Assembly: GCF_000373765.1 (NCBI RefSeq)
Contig: NZ_KB892426.1
Span: forward strand, 1-64,000
Direction: 5' to 3'
DNA: 64,000 nt
Source of the DNA: Legionella shakespearei DSM 23087
GTDB lineage: Bacteria > Pseudomonadota > Gammaproteobacteria > Legionellales > Legionellaceae
The notes beneath the pieces are model-generated. The model saw nothing but the letters and a program-made list of their open reading frames with translations. It was not told where the DNA came from and did no database searches. The number at the start of each line of letters is the position of its first letter. Positions within the stretch are counted from its first letter, which is position 1. Below, piece after piece: positions 17,410-27,522 of the stretch. The translations under genes and the position numbers were made by a program.

Positions 17410-19128
17410 ATGCCTATTACACAAGAGCTCCTGGAAAAGAGAATTAATGCCATTGAAAACAGTTGGGTTGGCGTTGAGGGTGGGCTTACTGATGAATCCA
17501 TAGCAAGCGGTGATCATGTTAACATCATTCCCTTCTGGCAATTCAGAATAGCGATCAAACCTGAAAGAAACAATGCAATAAAAGCACTGAATGCCTTAAA
17601 AGAGCTGCAACAATTTAAACGGTCTCGTCATCCTGAATTTAAAGTATTTTTACCATCAGAAAGCTCTGATCTGAGTACTTGGGATTCTTCTTTAAAAGGA
17701 GGTGACAGAGACCAGCGTGGAAAAGAAATTTGTGTCTATATGGAGCATTTGGCTAGCGGTTATAATCCAGGATATTACAAAGGGAATTATCCTGATCCCG
17801 AATATTTAAAAGCTCTGATTCTTGATATGTGGAAGGCGTTGCAGGATGCTGGTGTAGAAATGGCTTATATTAGTCCCGGGGTTGGAGAGAAGGAGCTTGG
17901 TTGTGAATCGGGTATGATTACGCCCTTTTTCTATAGTGCATTTAAACCCTATAAAGGTCGACATGGAATCTTAAATCAAACTCAATACAATCCTTTAAAC
18001 CTCACCGATCCTTTATCTGACGTCAGCATTTCCGGTGAGGATTTAAAAGCACATGGTATTCATCCACTGGGTGCCTTAAAGTCTGCGCAAAGGTTAGTAT
18101 ATCAAATCGATCATTACAACAGACAGCTAAAAGCAGCACAGATTCAGCTGTCAGATTTGGTAAACAGCAACAATACAGCAGACTCCGCCGAGTACACTCT
18201 CAATGCTCTTGCCAATTACAATCAATACACCAGTCAACAGGATGAACTGGATAAACTGATTTCGCAGGAAACAACTACACCAGCTATTCTGGCCAGCCGG
18301 TTGGAAGCTTATTGTGCTTTCGTAGGCAAAAACGCCATGCAATTAACATTGCCTGCTGAATCGTCACTGAACGAACCATCACTGCTCAGGCACATTAATA
18401 TATTGAACAGTTTGGCAAGAGAAACCGATCCGGATAAAGACACCATCAGAACCCGATATTTTAATAGTCTACCTGAAACAGTTACTGCCGCTATAGAAAA
18501 GCAGGAACCTATAAAGGATGAGCAATTTTTCCAGGTAGTTGTGCAAGAGATACTCAAGGACGTCCGCCGCGGGTTTGAACAGGAAATGAAATCAAGCGTT
18601 GATGAAATGATGGGTGTTTGTCAACCAGTCATTAAACGAGAGCAACTGGAAGCTGCTTTTAAAAGGGATCCTTACCAATTCCAAAAGCTCTATCAAAGAT
18701 TACAGGTTTTAGACTTTGAAAAGCAAACCATACTTGGTGAGTCCCAGCGATTTGATAGTTTGCCCAAACCAACAGAACATCCCTCATCTTATGATCGCAT
18801 GAGTGATCAAACGAACAGTCTGGCGAATGCACGTAATATATTAAATGATTACACCAAAAATAATTCATTGTTCAGTCGACTGATTCATGGCCATTGGAAC
18901 AGGCACCATGTTAAGGAAGTGCATGAAATCGTAAAAGACATTGATGCGAAGAACATCAAAAATATGGATGAACTTGTCATGCGCTTAAGTGCTATTCATC
19001 TGGAAAACCCAAAAGGCTCTCTGGCAAGAAGAATGGAGTTTATCGTATTGCCATATACTGAAAAATTAACACATGCCTTCAGGGCTGTCCATGAACCAGA
19101 GGAAAGTCTAACAGTACAAGCAGGCTAA
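17410..19128 (+). CDS. Uncharacterised 572-aa protein, possible effector
   Basis: Not recognised. There is no signal peptide or membrane segment. The first 220 residues look globular and mixed alpha/beta, with Gly/Tyr/Pro-rich patches (ASGYNPGYYKGNYPDPEY, MAYISPGVGEKELGCESG). The rest (about 250-570) is mainly helical and charged and may form coiled coils. The C-terminus (FRAVHEPEESLTVQAG) has a short acidic patch near the end, compatible with a Dot/Icm signal. ATG 17410 is preferred to the TTG at 17398; GAGAA lies a few bases upstream. It is convergent with the amino-acid permease gene. Large size, no family and repeat-flanked position support an accessory or effector role, but this is inference. 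Confidence 0.65.
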   Translation: MPITQELLEKRINAIENSWVGVEGGLTDESIASGDHVNIIPFWQFRIAIKPERNNAIKALNALKELQQFKRSRHPEFKVFLPSESSDLSTWDSSLKGGDRDQRGKEICVYMEHLASGYNPGYYKGNYPDPEYLKALILDMWKALQDAGVEMAYISPGVGEKELGCESGMITPFFYSAFKPYKGRHGILNQTQYNPLNLTDPLSDVSISGEDLKAHGIHPLGALKSAQRLVYQIDHYNRQLKAAQIQLSDLVNSNNTADSAEYTLNALANYNQYTSQQDELDKLISQETTTPAILASRLEAYCAFVGKNAMQLTLPAESSLNEPSLLRHINILNSLARETDPDKDTIRTRYFNSLPETVTAAIEKQEPIKDEQFFQVVVQEILKDVRRGFEQEMKSSVDEMMGVCQPVIKREQLEAAFKRDPYQFQKLYQRLQVLDFEKQTILGESQRFDSLPKPTEHPSSYDRMSDQTNSLANARNILNDYTKNNSLFSRLIHGHWNRHHVKEVHEIVKDIDAKNIKNMDELVMRLSAIHLENPKGSLARRMEFIVLPYTEKLTHAFRAVHEPEESLTVQAG

Positions 19129-19150
19129 ATTGACATGAGCCATAACGCTC

Positions 19151-20527
19151 CTAATCATCATGCCGTTTAGAGAACAGCCAGGGCACTAATACAAATAAAA
19201 TGAGTCCGCCTATTAAAAAGGATTCAAACAGGTATATATTACCAACCGGGATTTGCGATGGGGGAATAAACCCTACAATCATAGCCGCGATACAACACAA
19301 TATTCCTGTACCTGATACCAGCCACATCACCAGGTTTCCACCAGGAATAGTATAGCCACGAGGGTGATCAGGGCTGCTGTATCGCAGTTTGATAGCGGCA
19401 GAAAACATTATAATATACACCAGTAATGCCATTTGTGCGCTTAAATCACTGAGCATCCAATACGCGGCGTTAATGGAATCAAGCAAGATGAATATAGTAC
19501 TTAACACAGAAAAGATGAGGCCTTGCGTTATCAGGATGGTAACTGGAGCACCATGTTTATTAACACGGGCAAATTGGGCAGGTAATGAGCCATCGCGAGC
19601 AGAAACCAGTAAACCTTTTGTTGGGCCAATGATCCAGGCTGACACACCACTTAAACCACCCAGAATGATTAATACAGCAATAACCAGAGTCATCCATGGC
19701 ATATGATAGGAACTAAAAAATACGGAATAAGCATCAATAAGGCCCGAAACTACGCTCAGATTATCATTGGGCACAACAATCACAATAGCCAAAGATCCTA
19801 AAGAAAGAGTAGAAATGATTAATATAGTGGAATACAGCAAAGCCCTTGGATAATCACGTTGCGGGTTTTTTACTTCTTCAGCATGGACTGCTGACATTTC
19901 CATACCGATTAAACCAAACAATATGGCAGAGAAAAGGGACAGGTTACCAAAAGAACTAAAATCAGGAAGCCATGACGAGGGGTAGTTAACTGCCACCGGA
20001 CGTCCCTGGAACATCCATATGGCGCCAAGAACAATAATCACCAGCATGGGCAGGATTGTACCTATAGAGGCACCAATGATGCTGACTATGCTTGACAGTT
20101 TCATTCCGAAACAATTAAGCAGGGTAAATAACCAGAACAGGCCAAGGGCTGTGCCTAACAGATAGAATTTATTATTAGCCAGTTCAGGAGCTATTAAATA
20201 GGAGAGTGTCGCTGCTATAAAGGCGAGCATGGTGGGGTACCAGACTACATTGTATATCCATTGCAGCCAAATGGTGATAAAGCCTGCGCGGCGGCCAAAT
20301 GCTTCACGGACCCAGACATAAATTCCACCGGTATTCGGGTAGGCAGTAGCTAGTTCAGCAGCAACAAGGGCTACTGGTATAAAAAAAGCCAGTGCGGCAA
20401 CAATGTAATAAGAGATTAATGACAAACCAAGTTTTGCACTGATAGGCAAGGTACGTAAACTATCAACCGCGATAACGTTAATCATGACCAAAGAAAAGAC
20501 GTTTAAAACCTTTTTTGACTGATGCAT
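19151..20527 (-). CDS. APC-family amino-acid permease (glutamate/GABA antiporter-like)
   Basis: A 458-aa inner-membrane protein with about 12 hydrophobic segments. The N-terminus VFSLVMINVIAVDSLRTLP and the block AAELATAYPNTGGIYVWVREAFG are typical of the APC superfamily branch that contains GadC-like antiporters. EMSAVHAEEVKNPQRDYPRA in the middle matches the conserved loop after segment 6. AAGGAT precedes the ATG. The substrate cannot be told from sequence. A second, clearly related permease lies at 62255-63580. It ends 23 bp from the convergent 572-aa gene with no obvious terminator. Confidence 0.88.
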   Translation of the reverse strand: MHQSKKVLNVFSLVMINVIAVDSLRTLPISAKLGLSLISYYIVAALAFFIPVALVAAELATAYPNTGGIYVWVREAFGRRAGFITIWLQWIYNVVWYPTMLAFIAATLSYLIAPELANNKFYLLGTALGLFWLFTLLNCFGMKLSSIVSIIGASIGTILPMLVIIVLGAIWMFQGRPVAVNYPSSWLPDFSSFGNLSLFSAILFGLIGMEMSAVHAEEVKNPQRDYPRALLYSTILIISTLSLGSLAIVIVVPNDNLSVVSGLIDAYSVFFSSYHMPWMTLVIAVLIILGGLSGVSAWIIGPTKGLLVSARDGSLPAQFARVNKHGAPVTILITQGLIFSVLSTIFILLDSINAAYWMLSDLSAQMALLVYIIMFSAAIKLRYSSPDHPRGYTIPGGNLVMWLVSGTGILCCIAAMIVGFIPPSQIPVGNIYLFESFLIGGLILFVLVPWLFSKRHDD

Positions 20528-20710
20528 AATTAATCCTTAATGGGTGCAGTAATAAGGGCGGTTAATTAATAGGTAACCATTATAATGAGAATGTATATTA
20601 GCAAAGTAAAAATTGTCCACGCACCTGGATCCATTATAGATAGTCAACCGTTAAAATTATCATTTTTATATGAAAAAATCAATAATTTGAGATGATCTGT
20701 GCCGCAACAA

Positions 20711-20793
20711 AAATTCCGCTTCCTGACGGATCCACGTCGTCCTGAACGCGTCTTTTTGCGCGAAGGACGACGTGGATCCGTCACGAAGCGGAA
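20711..20793. repeat. Chimeric A/B palindrome
   Basis: The outer arms are family A tips (ATTCCGCTTCCTGACG ... CGTCACGAAGCGGAA), but the inside is a shortened family B element (GGATCCACGTCGTCCTGAAC ... CGTGGATCC). Family C units follow at about 20880-20907 and 20957-20980. These explain most of the 459 bp between the permease start and the acnA stop. Confidence 0.85.
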
Positions 20794-20986
20794 CAGTTAT
20801 ACGGGTACGTACTTTATTTCTTGCTCCGGACTTTCGCTCTGGAGCTTCTTGGGGTTATGTTGGTTATGTTAGGGTTCATTGATCCCGGCTGCAAGCAGAC
20901 CGGGCTACGGCATTGTGCCAGTGCGGGGTTCTTCGTTTCGTTCAGGGTGAGGGGTAAGCCCGGTTGCTCGCAACCGGGACAGAGAA

Positions 20987-23662
20987 TTACGCGCACAAAT
21001 TACGTAAAACGTACTGGAGAATACCACCGTTTTTGTAGTATTCCAGTTCATCTGCGGTATCAATACGGCAGAGTGCCTGAATCTGCTCTTTCTGGCCATT
21101 AGCACGCTCAATAGTAACCGGTACCATAGCGCCAGGCTTCAGAGCATCAGAAATATCAATACTGACCCGTTCACTACCATCAAGACCTAAGGTTTTACGC
21201 GTCATATCATTACAGAATTGTAATGGCAGAACGCCCATACCAATCAGATTCGAACGGTGAATACGCTCAAAACTCTCTGTGATTACCGCTTTAACACCTA
21301 AAAGATTAGTACCTTTTGCTGCCCAGTCTCTGGATGAACCAGTACCATATTCTTTACCTGCAATAACCACCAGATCCTGATGTTCAGCCTGATACAGCAT
21401 AGCCGCATCATAAATAGGCATAATCGCACCGGTAGGAACAAAACGAGTGATTCCGCCTTCCTGTCCGGGTGTCATTTCATTGCGAATACGAATGTTGGCA
21501 AAAGTTCCGCGCATCATCACTTCATGGTTTCCACGACGAGAACCATAAGAGTTGAAATCTTTCTCATCAACTCCCTTGGATTTTAAATACAATCCCGCAG
21601 GAGAACTTGCCTTGATAGAACCAGCCGGAGAAATATGATCGGTAGTAATCGAGTCACCAAACAATGCCAGAATATAAGCATTATGGATAGGTTTTATAGC
21701 TTCCGGTTTTGCTTTCAGGTCTTCAAAGAAAGGAGGGTGCTGAATATAAGTAGAATCAGCATCCCACTCATAAGTTTTACCCGTACCTGTTTTAATCGCT
21801 TGCCAATGAGCATCACCTAAAAATACTTCAGCATATTCCTTACGGAACATTCCGCCAGTAACCTTGGCTACTTCTGTCGCTACCTCCGCATTGGTTGGCC
21901 AAATGTCTTTAAGATAAACGTCATTACCATTACTGTCTTTTCCTAAGGGTTCTTTGCTCAAGTCAGAACAGGTCGTTCCGCTTAACGCATAAGCAACAAC
22001 AAGAGGAGGTGACGCTAACCAGTTTGCCCTTACCTGTGGATGGACACGCCCTTCGAAATTACGGTTACCAGAAAGTACGGATGAAACCACCAGGTCATGT
22101 TCACTGATGGAATGGGAAATCACATCAGGTAAGGGGCCCGAGTTACCAATACACGTGGTGCAACCATAACCGACCAGGTTAAATCCTAATTGATCCAGAT
22201 ACGTCTGTAATCCTGCATGTTTCAGGTAATCAGTAACTACTTTGGAACCAGGAGCTAAAGAAGATTTAACCCATGGCTTACGCTGTAACCCTTTTTCAAT
22301 CGCTTTCTTGGCTACCAGTCCTGCGGCCATTAACACGCTGGGGTTTGATGTATTGGTACAACTGGTTATTGCTGCAATAACCACGTTACCATGCTTCATT
22401 GAATAATTTTTATTCTTGACAGAAAATTCTTTATTTTTCTCAGTGCTTTTGCCGGTTTCTTGCAGGAACTTATCAAATTCAACAGGTAAAGAACTCAGAT
22501 TCACCTTATCCTGGGGTCTTTTCGGGCCTGCCAAAGAAGGCTCTACAGTATCCAAATCCAATTGCAGAGTATCTGTAAAAACAGGATCTGCACTGTCTTT
22601 GTCATACCACATACCTTGCGCTTTCGCATAAGCTTCAACCAGAGCTATGGTGTGTTTGTCGCGGCCACTTAACTCCAGGTATTTGATTGTTTCTTTGTCT
22701 ACAGGGAAGAAACCACAGGTAGCGCCGTATTCAGGAGCCATGTTGGAAATGGTTGCTCTGTCAGCAAGAGGCAAATCATTTAAACCAGGGCCATAAAACT
22801 CCACAAACTTGCCTACAACACCTTTCTTTCTCAGCATTTGAGTCACGGTGAGTACCAGGTCGGTTGCCGTAATCCCTTCCTTTAATTTACCGGTTAATTT
22901 AAAACCGATCACTTCAGGAATAAGCATGGAAACCGGTTGGCCTAACATAGCTGCTTCAGCTTCAATACCACCAACTCCCCAGCCTAAAATGCCCAGGCCA
23001 TTAATCATGGTAGTGTGCGAATCAGTACCTACCAGGGTATCAGGGTAAGCATATAATTCACCATCACAGTCACTACTCCATACGGTTTTGCCCAGATATT
23101 CCAGATTTACCTGATGGCAGATTCCTGTACCTGGAGGAACGACCTGAAAGTTTGAAAATGCTTTTTGTCCCCAACGCAGGAATTCATAACGCTCGTTATT
23201 TCGTTCCATTTCAATTTCAGTATTGACTGCAAGTGAGTCACTGGTGCCGAATTTATCAACCATTACCGAGTGGTCGATAACCAGATCTACTGGTGACAGG
23301 GGTGAAATTTTATCAGGATTACCGCCCATTTTTACTATGGCATCACGCATGGCCGCCAAATCTACCACCGCAGGTACTCCGGTAAAATCCTGCATAAGAA
23401 CTCGTGCTGGTCTGAACGCAATTTCATTTTGTGATGTTTTGGTTTCTAACCATTCTGCAATAGCCTTGATGTCTTTGGTAGTAACTGTATTATCGTCTTC
23501 AAAGCGCAGTAAATTTTCAAAAAGAACTTTCAGAGAGTAGGGAAGGCGATTTATACCTTTAAAATGTTTGTTTTCAGCTTCTTTCAAGCTGTAATAATGA
23601 TAGGTTTTTCCATCAACATCCAATTTACATTTTGTTGATAGACTGTCACGGCCTACTTTCAT
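20987..23662 (-). CDS. acnA: Aconitate hydratase AcnA
   Basis: AcnA interconverts citrate and isocitrate through a [4Fe-4S] cluster in the TCA cycle. The 891-aa length is the family norm. Cluster cysteines are visible in [14 protein letters not shown] and [14 protein letters not shown]. Other family blocks are [36 protein letters not shown], and [19 protein letters not shown] in the swivelling C-terminal domain. GGGAG lies upstream of the ATG. A 152-bp divergent spacer separates it from the FliK-like gene. In L. pneumophila AcnA is a major iron protein. Confidence 0.98.
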   Translation of the reverse strand: MKVGRDSLSTKCKLDVDGKTYHYYSLKEAENKHFKGINRLPYSLKVLFENLLRFEDDNTVTTKDIKAIAEWLETKTSQNEIAFRPARVLMQDFTGVPAVVDLAAMRDAIVKMGGNPDKISPLSPVDLVIDHSVMVDKFGTSDSLAVNTEIEMERNNERYEFLRWGQKAFSNFQVVPPGTGICHQVNLEYLGKTVWSSDCDGELYAYPDTLVGTDSHTTMINGLGILGWGVGGIEAEAAMLGQPVSMLIPEVIGFKLTGKLKEGITATDLVLTVTQMLRKKGVVGKFVEFYGPGLNDLPLADRATISNMAPEYGATCGFFPVDKETIKYLELSGRDKHTIALVEAYAKAQGMWYDKDSADPVFTDTLQLDLDTVEPSLAGPKRPQDKVNLSSLPVEFDKFLQETGKSTEKNKEFSVKNKNYSMKHGNVVIAAITSCTNTSNPSVLMAAGLVAKKAIEKGLQRKPWVKSSLAPGSKVVTDYLKHAGLQTYLDQLGFNLVGYGCTTCIGNSGPLPDVISHSISEHDLVVSSVLSGNRNFEGRVHPQVRANWLASPPLVVAYALSGTTCSDLSKEPLGKDSNGNDVYLKDIWPTNAEVATEVAKVTGGMFRKEYAEVFLGDAHWQAIKTGTGKTYEWDADSTYIQHPPFFEDLKAKPEAIKPIHNAYILALFGDSITTDHISPAGSIKASSPAGLYLKSKGVDEKDFNSYGSRRGNHEVMMRGTFANIRIRNEMTPGQEGGITRFVPTGAIMPIYDAAMLYQAEHQDLVVIAGKEYGTGSSRDWAAKGTNLLGVKAVITESFERIHRSNLIGMGVLPLQFCNDMTRKTLGLDGSERVSIDISDALKPGAMVPVTIERANGQKEQIQALCRIDTADELEYYKNGGILQYVLRNLCA

Positions 23663-23814
23663 AAAGAGCTCCCAAAATCAAAACCATTATCATAGCGTAT
23701 ATTTAATAATTTTTCATGGGATATTTATTAAGGCTCGCTTGAATATTTGAGGCAGCAATTTGTACTTGGTATGGATATTGCTAGTTAATAATTCGTATGA
23801 CAAGGAGCGTTTAC

Positions 23815-25041
23815 ATGATTGATTTGAATAATATTATTCAGAATATGTCTGCAGGCACCGATGCGTCTGCGATTCAGGGAAAGGAAGTGGCAAATACTCT
23901 GCTTGATGGTCAGGATGAGCAAAATAATAGCGTTGAAGGGATTGATCCAGAGTCTTTTGTCTTATTAATGGCAAATATGTTGTCACATATTCCCGTTGAA
24001 AAAACTGCTGAAAATGAAGGGACAGTTTCTGTATCAGTTGATTCTGATGACAGGATCAATGAACGCCAAGATGAAGGCACTAAGGTTGCAGAAGATTCAT
24101 CTATTATCGAAACTCTGCAGAATCCGGCACCTCCTATAAATAATAATGCAGCTTTGGTGTGGATTGATGCAGACAATTTTCAACCCCCTGAACTTGAAAA
24201 CAAGAATCCATCTGACACTATGGAACGTCGCCCTCAGGTGAGTAATAATCCACTACAGCAAAACAAAGTACCTGCCGAGTTGCTGACTGTCAAAAATACA
24301 TCACCGGATATGAATTTGACTAGAGGTACTAATCCTGGCTCCGAAATATCAGGCAATGGCGTTGAAGATGAGTTTTTTGGTGAGCAGGACATCGTTGAGG
24401 GATTAAGTACAGAATCAGGTAATGAACTTTATGAAAAACTGAAAAAATTAACCGTTGAAAATGCAGTTACCTTACCTAAAGACGAAAAGAAAGAAAATGA
24501 AAATAAGCCCAAGGCCGATGAAATGGCGGTACAAAATGCACAAAGCGCTAAAACGCTGCATCAGCAGGCAAGTTTACCTGTCCAGCAGGCCAGGCAAAAC
24601 ACCGAGCCACCTCTGGTCAAAACACTTGATATCCCTGTAGACATAGGTAATTCTCAGTGGGCCGACAAATTTTCAGAACACATAGTCTGGCTGGGGCATC
24701 AGGGCATTAAGAGTGCGTTGATTAGGATAAACCCGGAAGATCTTGGGCCTCTGGAAATCAGCATCAAAGTAGTAAAGGATTCTGCTTCAGTAAATATAGT
24801 CAGTCACAGCGGTCATGTACGTGATGTGGTTGACCAGGCATTGCATCGCTTACGCGAGATGATGGCAGAACAGGGTTTAAATCTTTCTGAAGCATATGTT
24901 GGTTTAGGGGATAATTCTCAAGGGTTTAGCCAACAGAATAATGAAAGGCAAGACGCATTATTTCAAAGCAGGGATGAAGAGATTCAATTGTCGCCATTAA
25001 GCAAAAAACCCCCTAAAGGATTAATCGATTTTTTTGCATAA
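23815..25041 (+). CDS. fliK: FliK-like flagellar hook-length control protein
   Basis: FliK measures hook length and switches export specificity of the flagellar type III apparatus. The 408-aa protein has the expected design: a long, low-complexity, polar N-terminal region, then a C-terminal Flg_hook domain at about residues 275-375. That domain contains QWADKFSEHIVWLGHQGIKS, LIRINPEDLGPLEISIKV and the tail LREMMAEQGLNLSEAYVG. Start 23815 has AAGGAG seven bases upstream; the upstream ATG at 23797 lies before that site. It is not in a flagellar operon here, so the assignment rests on the C-terminal domain. Confidence 0.85.
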   Translation: MIDLNNIIQNMSAGTDASAIQGKEVANTLLDGQDEQNNSVEGIDPESFVLLMANMLSHIPVEKTAENEGTVSVSVDSDDRINERQDEGTKVAEDSSIIETLQNPAPPINNNAALVWIDADNFQPPELENKNPSDTMERRPQVSNNPLQQNKVPAELLTVKNTSPDMNLTRGTNPGSEISGNGVEDEFFGEQDIVEGLSTESGNELYEKLKKLTVENAVTLPKDEKKENENKPKADEMAVQNAQSAKTLHQQASLPVQQARQNTEPPLVKTLDIPVDIGNSQWADKFSEHIVWLGHQGIKSALIRINPEDLGPLEISIKVVKDSASVNIVSHSGHVRDVVDQALHRLREMMAEQGLNLSEAYVGLGDNSQGFSQQNNERQDALFQSRDEEIQLSPLSKKPPKGLIDFFA

Positions 25042-25065
25042 TTGTTGAAAAAGGAGTTTACAACA

Positions 25066-25191
25066 ATGTCTCGGAATCTTTCTGATTTGTTCAGCCAGAG
25101 CTACTTCCCTGCTTCTGGAACAGAAGAGGGAAGTCAGTTGAAAACTTCTGGACTCAGTATTTTTAATAGCAACGCTTGGTGCAGCGAATAA
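25066..25191 (+). CDS. Small ORF (41 aa) downstream of fliK
   Basis: An ATG with AAGGAG nine bases upstream opens a 41-codon frame (MSRNLSDLFSQSYFPASG..., ending NSNAWCSE). It begins 24 bp after the fliK stop, so it would share the transcript. The last 29 bp overlap, tail to tail, the end of the next minus-strand gene. The good ribosome-binding site and spacing argue for translation. The product is polar, has a single Cys and matches nothing I know. Confidence 0.5.
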   Translation: MSRNLSDLFSQSYFPASGTEEGSQLKTSGLSIFNSNAWCSE

Positions 25192-25480
25192 CCCGGCCAC
25201 TCCAGCGTTCTATAAGGCAACTTCTTTTACAACCATGCCCGATGTATCTCCATCCAGTCCAATAAGTTCCTCGGGGACGGTATTTAGGACCGTAATAAAT
25301 ATAACCAGGTCCTCCATAACTGTGATAACCAATGAAATAAGCCAGTTGGGTGCCTGGAGGTTGCGACGGACTGGTGCTGGCATAAGTGAGACCGGTATAA
25401 AAGAACATACCAATAAATAAGATAAAAGAAATAAGAAGCATTGGCAGTAATTTGGAATTCTGATTCGTTACTTTTTCCAT
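25163..25480 (-). CDS. Small exported Gly/Tyr-rich protein
   Basis: The 105-aa product has an N-terminal hydrophobic segment (about residues 12-33) ending TYASTS, which could be a signal peptide or a single anchor. The mature part is rich in Gly and Tyr (YHSYGGPGYIYYGPKYRPRG). It ends with four cysteines in CKRSC and CTKRC, probably forming disulfides in the periplasm. AAAGGA precedes the ATG. No family is recognised. Confidence 0.65.
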   Translation of the reverse strand: MEKVTNQNSKLLPMLLISFILFIGMFFYTGLTYASTSPSQPPGTQLAYFIGYHSYGGPGYIYYGPKYRPRGTYWTGWRYIGHGCKRSCLIERWSGRVIRCTKRCY

Positions 25481-25654
25481 GATGCAATCCTTTTTTTATA
25501 GTTTTCAAGCTTATTATAGTTTAAATAATGGCAGTTAGTTTTATTTGTGAGCATTTAGTATTGTAGCCCGTTTGAGCGATCCTTATAACATTCAGATCTT
25601 TATCGCGAGAGGGGGCAAGATCGATATTTACCCTTTCTCTAACCTTCACTGTAA

Positions 25655-25875
25655 TTAAGTTAACGTGAGTTTCAGATAAGAAAGTTGTTTGAGCCAGTCG
25701 TTACTTCGATGCCGTTCGGGCTGAGGAAGCGCGATAGCGCTGTCTCGAAGCCTTGGCACTGTACAAGGCTTCGAGACGAGGCTACCGCCTCTCCTCAGCC
25801 CGAACGGCATCGAAGTAACGACTGGATAAAATAACTTTCTTATTCATAACTCATATACGTTAAGTCAAGAGGGGT
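25655..25875. repeat. Family G palindromic repeat (full copy)
   Basis: A long imperfect palindrome of about 220 bp. Arms include CCAGTCGTTACTTCGATGCC and CGTTCGGGCTGAGG on the left and their complements on the right. Outer tips resemble TTAACGTGAGTTTC. The centre contains two inverted CTTCGAGAC-type words. With the half E repeat at 25892-25927 it fills much of the 568-bp gap before the SDR gene; no further gene is visible. Confidence 0.85.
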
Positions 25876-25891
25876 TTATTTAAAAATAGGT

Positions 25892-25927
25892 GTAGCCTTG
25901 ATTACGCTGTCTCTGCATCAAGGCTAC
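25892..25927. repeat. Family E repeat, half copy
   Basis: GTAGCCTTGATTACGCTGTC...GCATCAAGGCTAC, one compact palindrome of about 36 bp corresponding to a collapsed family E element. Confidence 0.8.
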
Positions 25928-26048
25928 AGTTTTTTATATTTTAAATTAATTGCTTCTTAATTGAATAGCAGTGTTTCTCTCAGAATACATATAGCTTTTC
26001 TTGAGGATGATCTGTAGCATTACCGCAATCAATTTTCAGGCCAGTTCT

Positions 26049-26894
26049 ATGATTCCTAAAATAATTTTTATTACCGGTTGTTCCAGTGGTATTGGTTTTG
26101 AAGCTGCTTTTGCTTTGAAGAAAAGAGGGCACCGGGTGATTGCTTCCTGCCGTAAGCAAGCGGATGTGGATCATCTATCGCAGCTGGGTCTGGAGGCTTT
26201 AGTTATGGATGTCAATGATTCAGCCTCTATAAAAAACTCCTTTGCCCAACTATTAACGATGACCGACAACCATCTGGATGTTTTGATTAATAACGCAGGG
26301 TATGGACAAGCCGGAGCACTCGAAGACATAAGCCGAGATGTATTACGCCAGCAGTTTGAAACCAATGTCTTTGGCCTTATGGAGCTAACTAACGAGGCTA
26401 TTCCTGTCATGCGGCAACAGGGCCATGGCAGAATTATTAATATCAGTTCAATTCTGGGCGTCATCAGTATGCCTTTTCGGGGAGCCTACAATGCTTCAAA
26501 ATATGCAGTTGAAGGTTTGAGTGACACATTAAGACTGGAGTTGCATTCTTCAGACATACACGTAGTGACTGTCGAGCCCGGGCCAATAGAAAGTCGATTC
26601 AGAGATAATGTAGTCGATAAATCACTGTTGCAAGTGGATATGGAAAAAAGCTATTTCAAAAAACAATACCAGGCCATGCTGACTACCTACAAGGCTATGA
26701 AAACCAATTCGATGTTTACTAAAAAGCCTGATGCGGTGATTAAAAAACTGATTCATGCGATTGAAGCCAAAAAACCCAAGGCGAAATATCCAGTTACTTT
26801 TCCAGCTCATTTATTTGTTTTTCTGAAAAGGATATTGAGTACCCGATTACTCGATAAATTATTCCTTTTGTTGTCGAAGAAGGAATTGTCTTAA
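26049..26894 (+). CDS. Short-chain dehydrogenase/reductase
   Basis: A 281-aa NAD(P)-dependent oxidoreductase of the classical SDR type. The Rossmann motif TGCSSGIG is at residues 9-16, then NNAGYG. The catalytic Ser is in INISSILG, with YNASK as the Tyr/Lys pair. VEPGPIESRF is the usual loop after the active site. The C-terminal tail is hydrophobic (ending LLDKLFLLLSKKELS), possibly a membrane contact. The ATG at 26049 is chosen because it lies directly before the Rossmann strand; the longer TTG-started frame (26001) adds an atypical N-terminus. The substrate is unknown. Confidence 0.88.
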   Translation: MIPKIIFITGCSSGIGFEAAFALKKRGHRVIASCRKQADVDHLSQLGLEALVMDVNDSASIKNSFAQLLTMTDNHLDVLINNAGYGQAGALEDISRDVLRQQFETNVFGLMELTNEAIPVMRQQGHGRIINISSILGVISMPFRGAYNASKYAVEGLSDTLRLELHSSDIHVVTVEPGPIESRFRDNVVDKSLLQVDMEKSYFKKQYQAMLTTYKAMKTNSMFTKKPDAVIKKLIHAIEAKKPKAKYPVTFPAHLFVFLKRILSTRLLDKLFLLLSKKELS

Positions 26895-26917
26895 GTCAGA
26901 CGATCAGGACGACATGG

Positions 26918-27260
26918 TTCGGGGTGAAGTTGCTCCGGAATAGCACAGTGCGTAGCCTGGTCTGCTTGCAGCCGGGATCGAAGTGGCAAAGAACTTTATA
27001 AGCAGTTCCAGAACGAAAGTCCGGAGCAAGGACCCCCTTGGATTCAGGGCAGAAACACAGTCCCTGCCAGTATCACTGTTCCGCTTCCTGACGGTCGCGG
27101 CTCGGTTTCCGGTGCACGATGAAGTCAATACGAACACACGAAAACCGAGCCGCGACCGTGAGGAAGCGGAGTTTTTGTTGAGGCACAGGAGCCTCCTCGA
27201 TCCCGGCTGCAAGCAGACCAGGCTACGCACTGTGCTATTCCGGAGCAACTTCACCCCGAA
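26918..27260. repeat. Nested palindrome with perfect 63-bp arms enclosing family A
   Basis: 26918-26980 and 27198-27260 are exact inverted copies over 63 bp, each holding a family C unit and the words GGGGTGAAGTTGCTCCGGAA and TAGCACAGTGCGTAGCC. Between them lies a complete family A element (27079-27171). A partial family B arm starts immediately after the right arm (27261-27346). No coding gene is seen in the 628 bp from 26895 to 27522. Confidence 0.95.
27079..27171. repeat. Family A palindromic repeat (copy A3)
   Basis: Same arms as A2. Its spacer (GGTGCACGATGAAGTCAATA...) is identical to that of copy A5 at 54876-54968, including the bases next to the arms. This indicates copying of the whole element rather than independent arm pairing. 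Confidence 0.9.
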
Positions 27261-27522
27261 TCACGTCGTCCTGAGCGCGTCTTTTTGCGCGAAGGATCTC
27301 CCGAAAGTGCTATGGTGCCAGTATTCGAAGCTTCTTCGCGCGAAGAAATGAGGTGTAATATAATCAATCCGTACATCAAATAGTTCCTTGAGCCTATATC
27401 TTTCCAATTGAGTTAAAATCAATCTAATTTATTTTTTAAAAATAGAAGATAAAACTGAAATTGTTTGCTAATATCTTAATGGGTTAACATAAAATCTCAT
27501 TAACTATCAAGGAAGTAATACC

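Noticed and set aside
26904-27351. Frames of 116 and 122 codons on both strands
   Set aside because: They lie entirely inside the nested 63-bp inverted repeat and the family A/B sequences.
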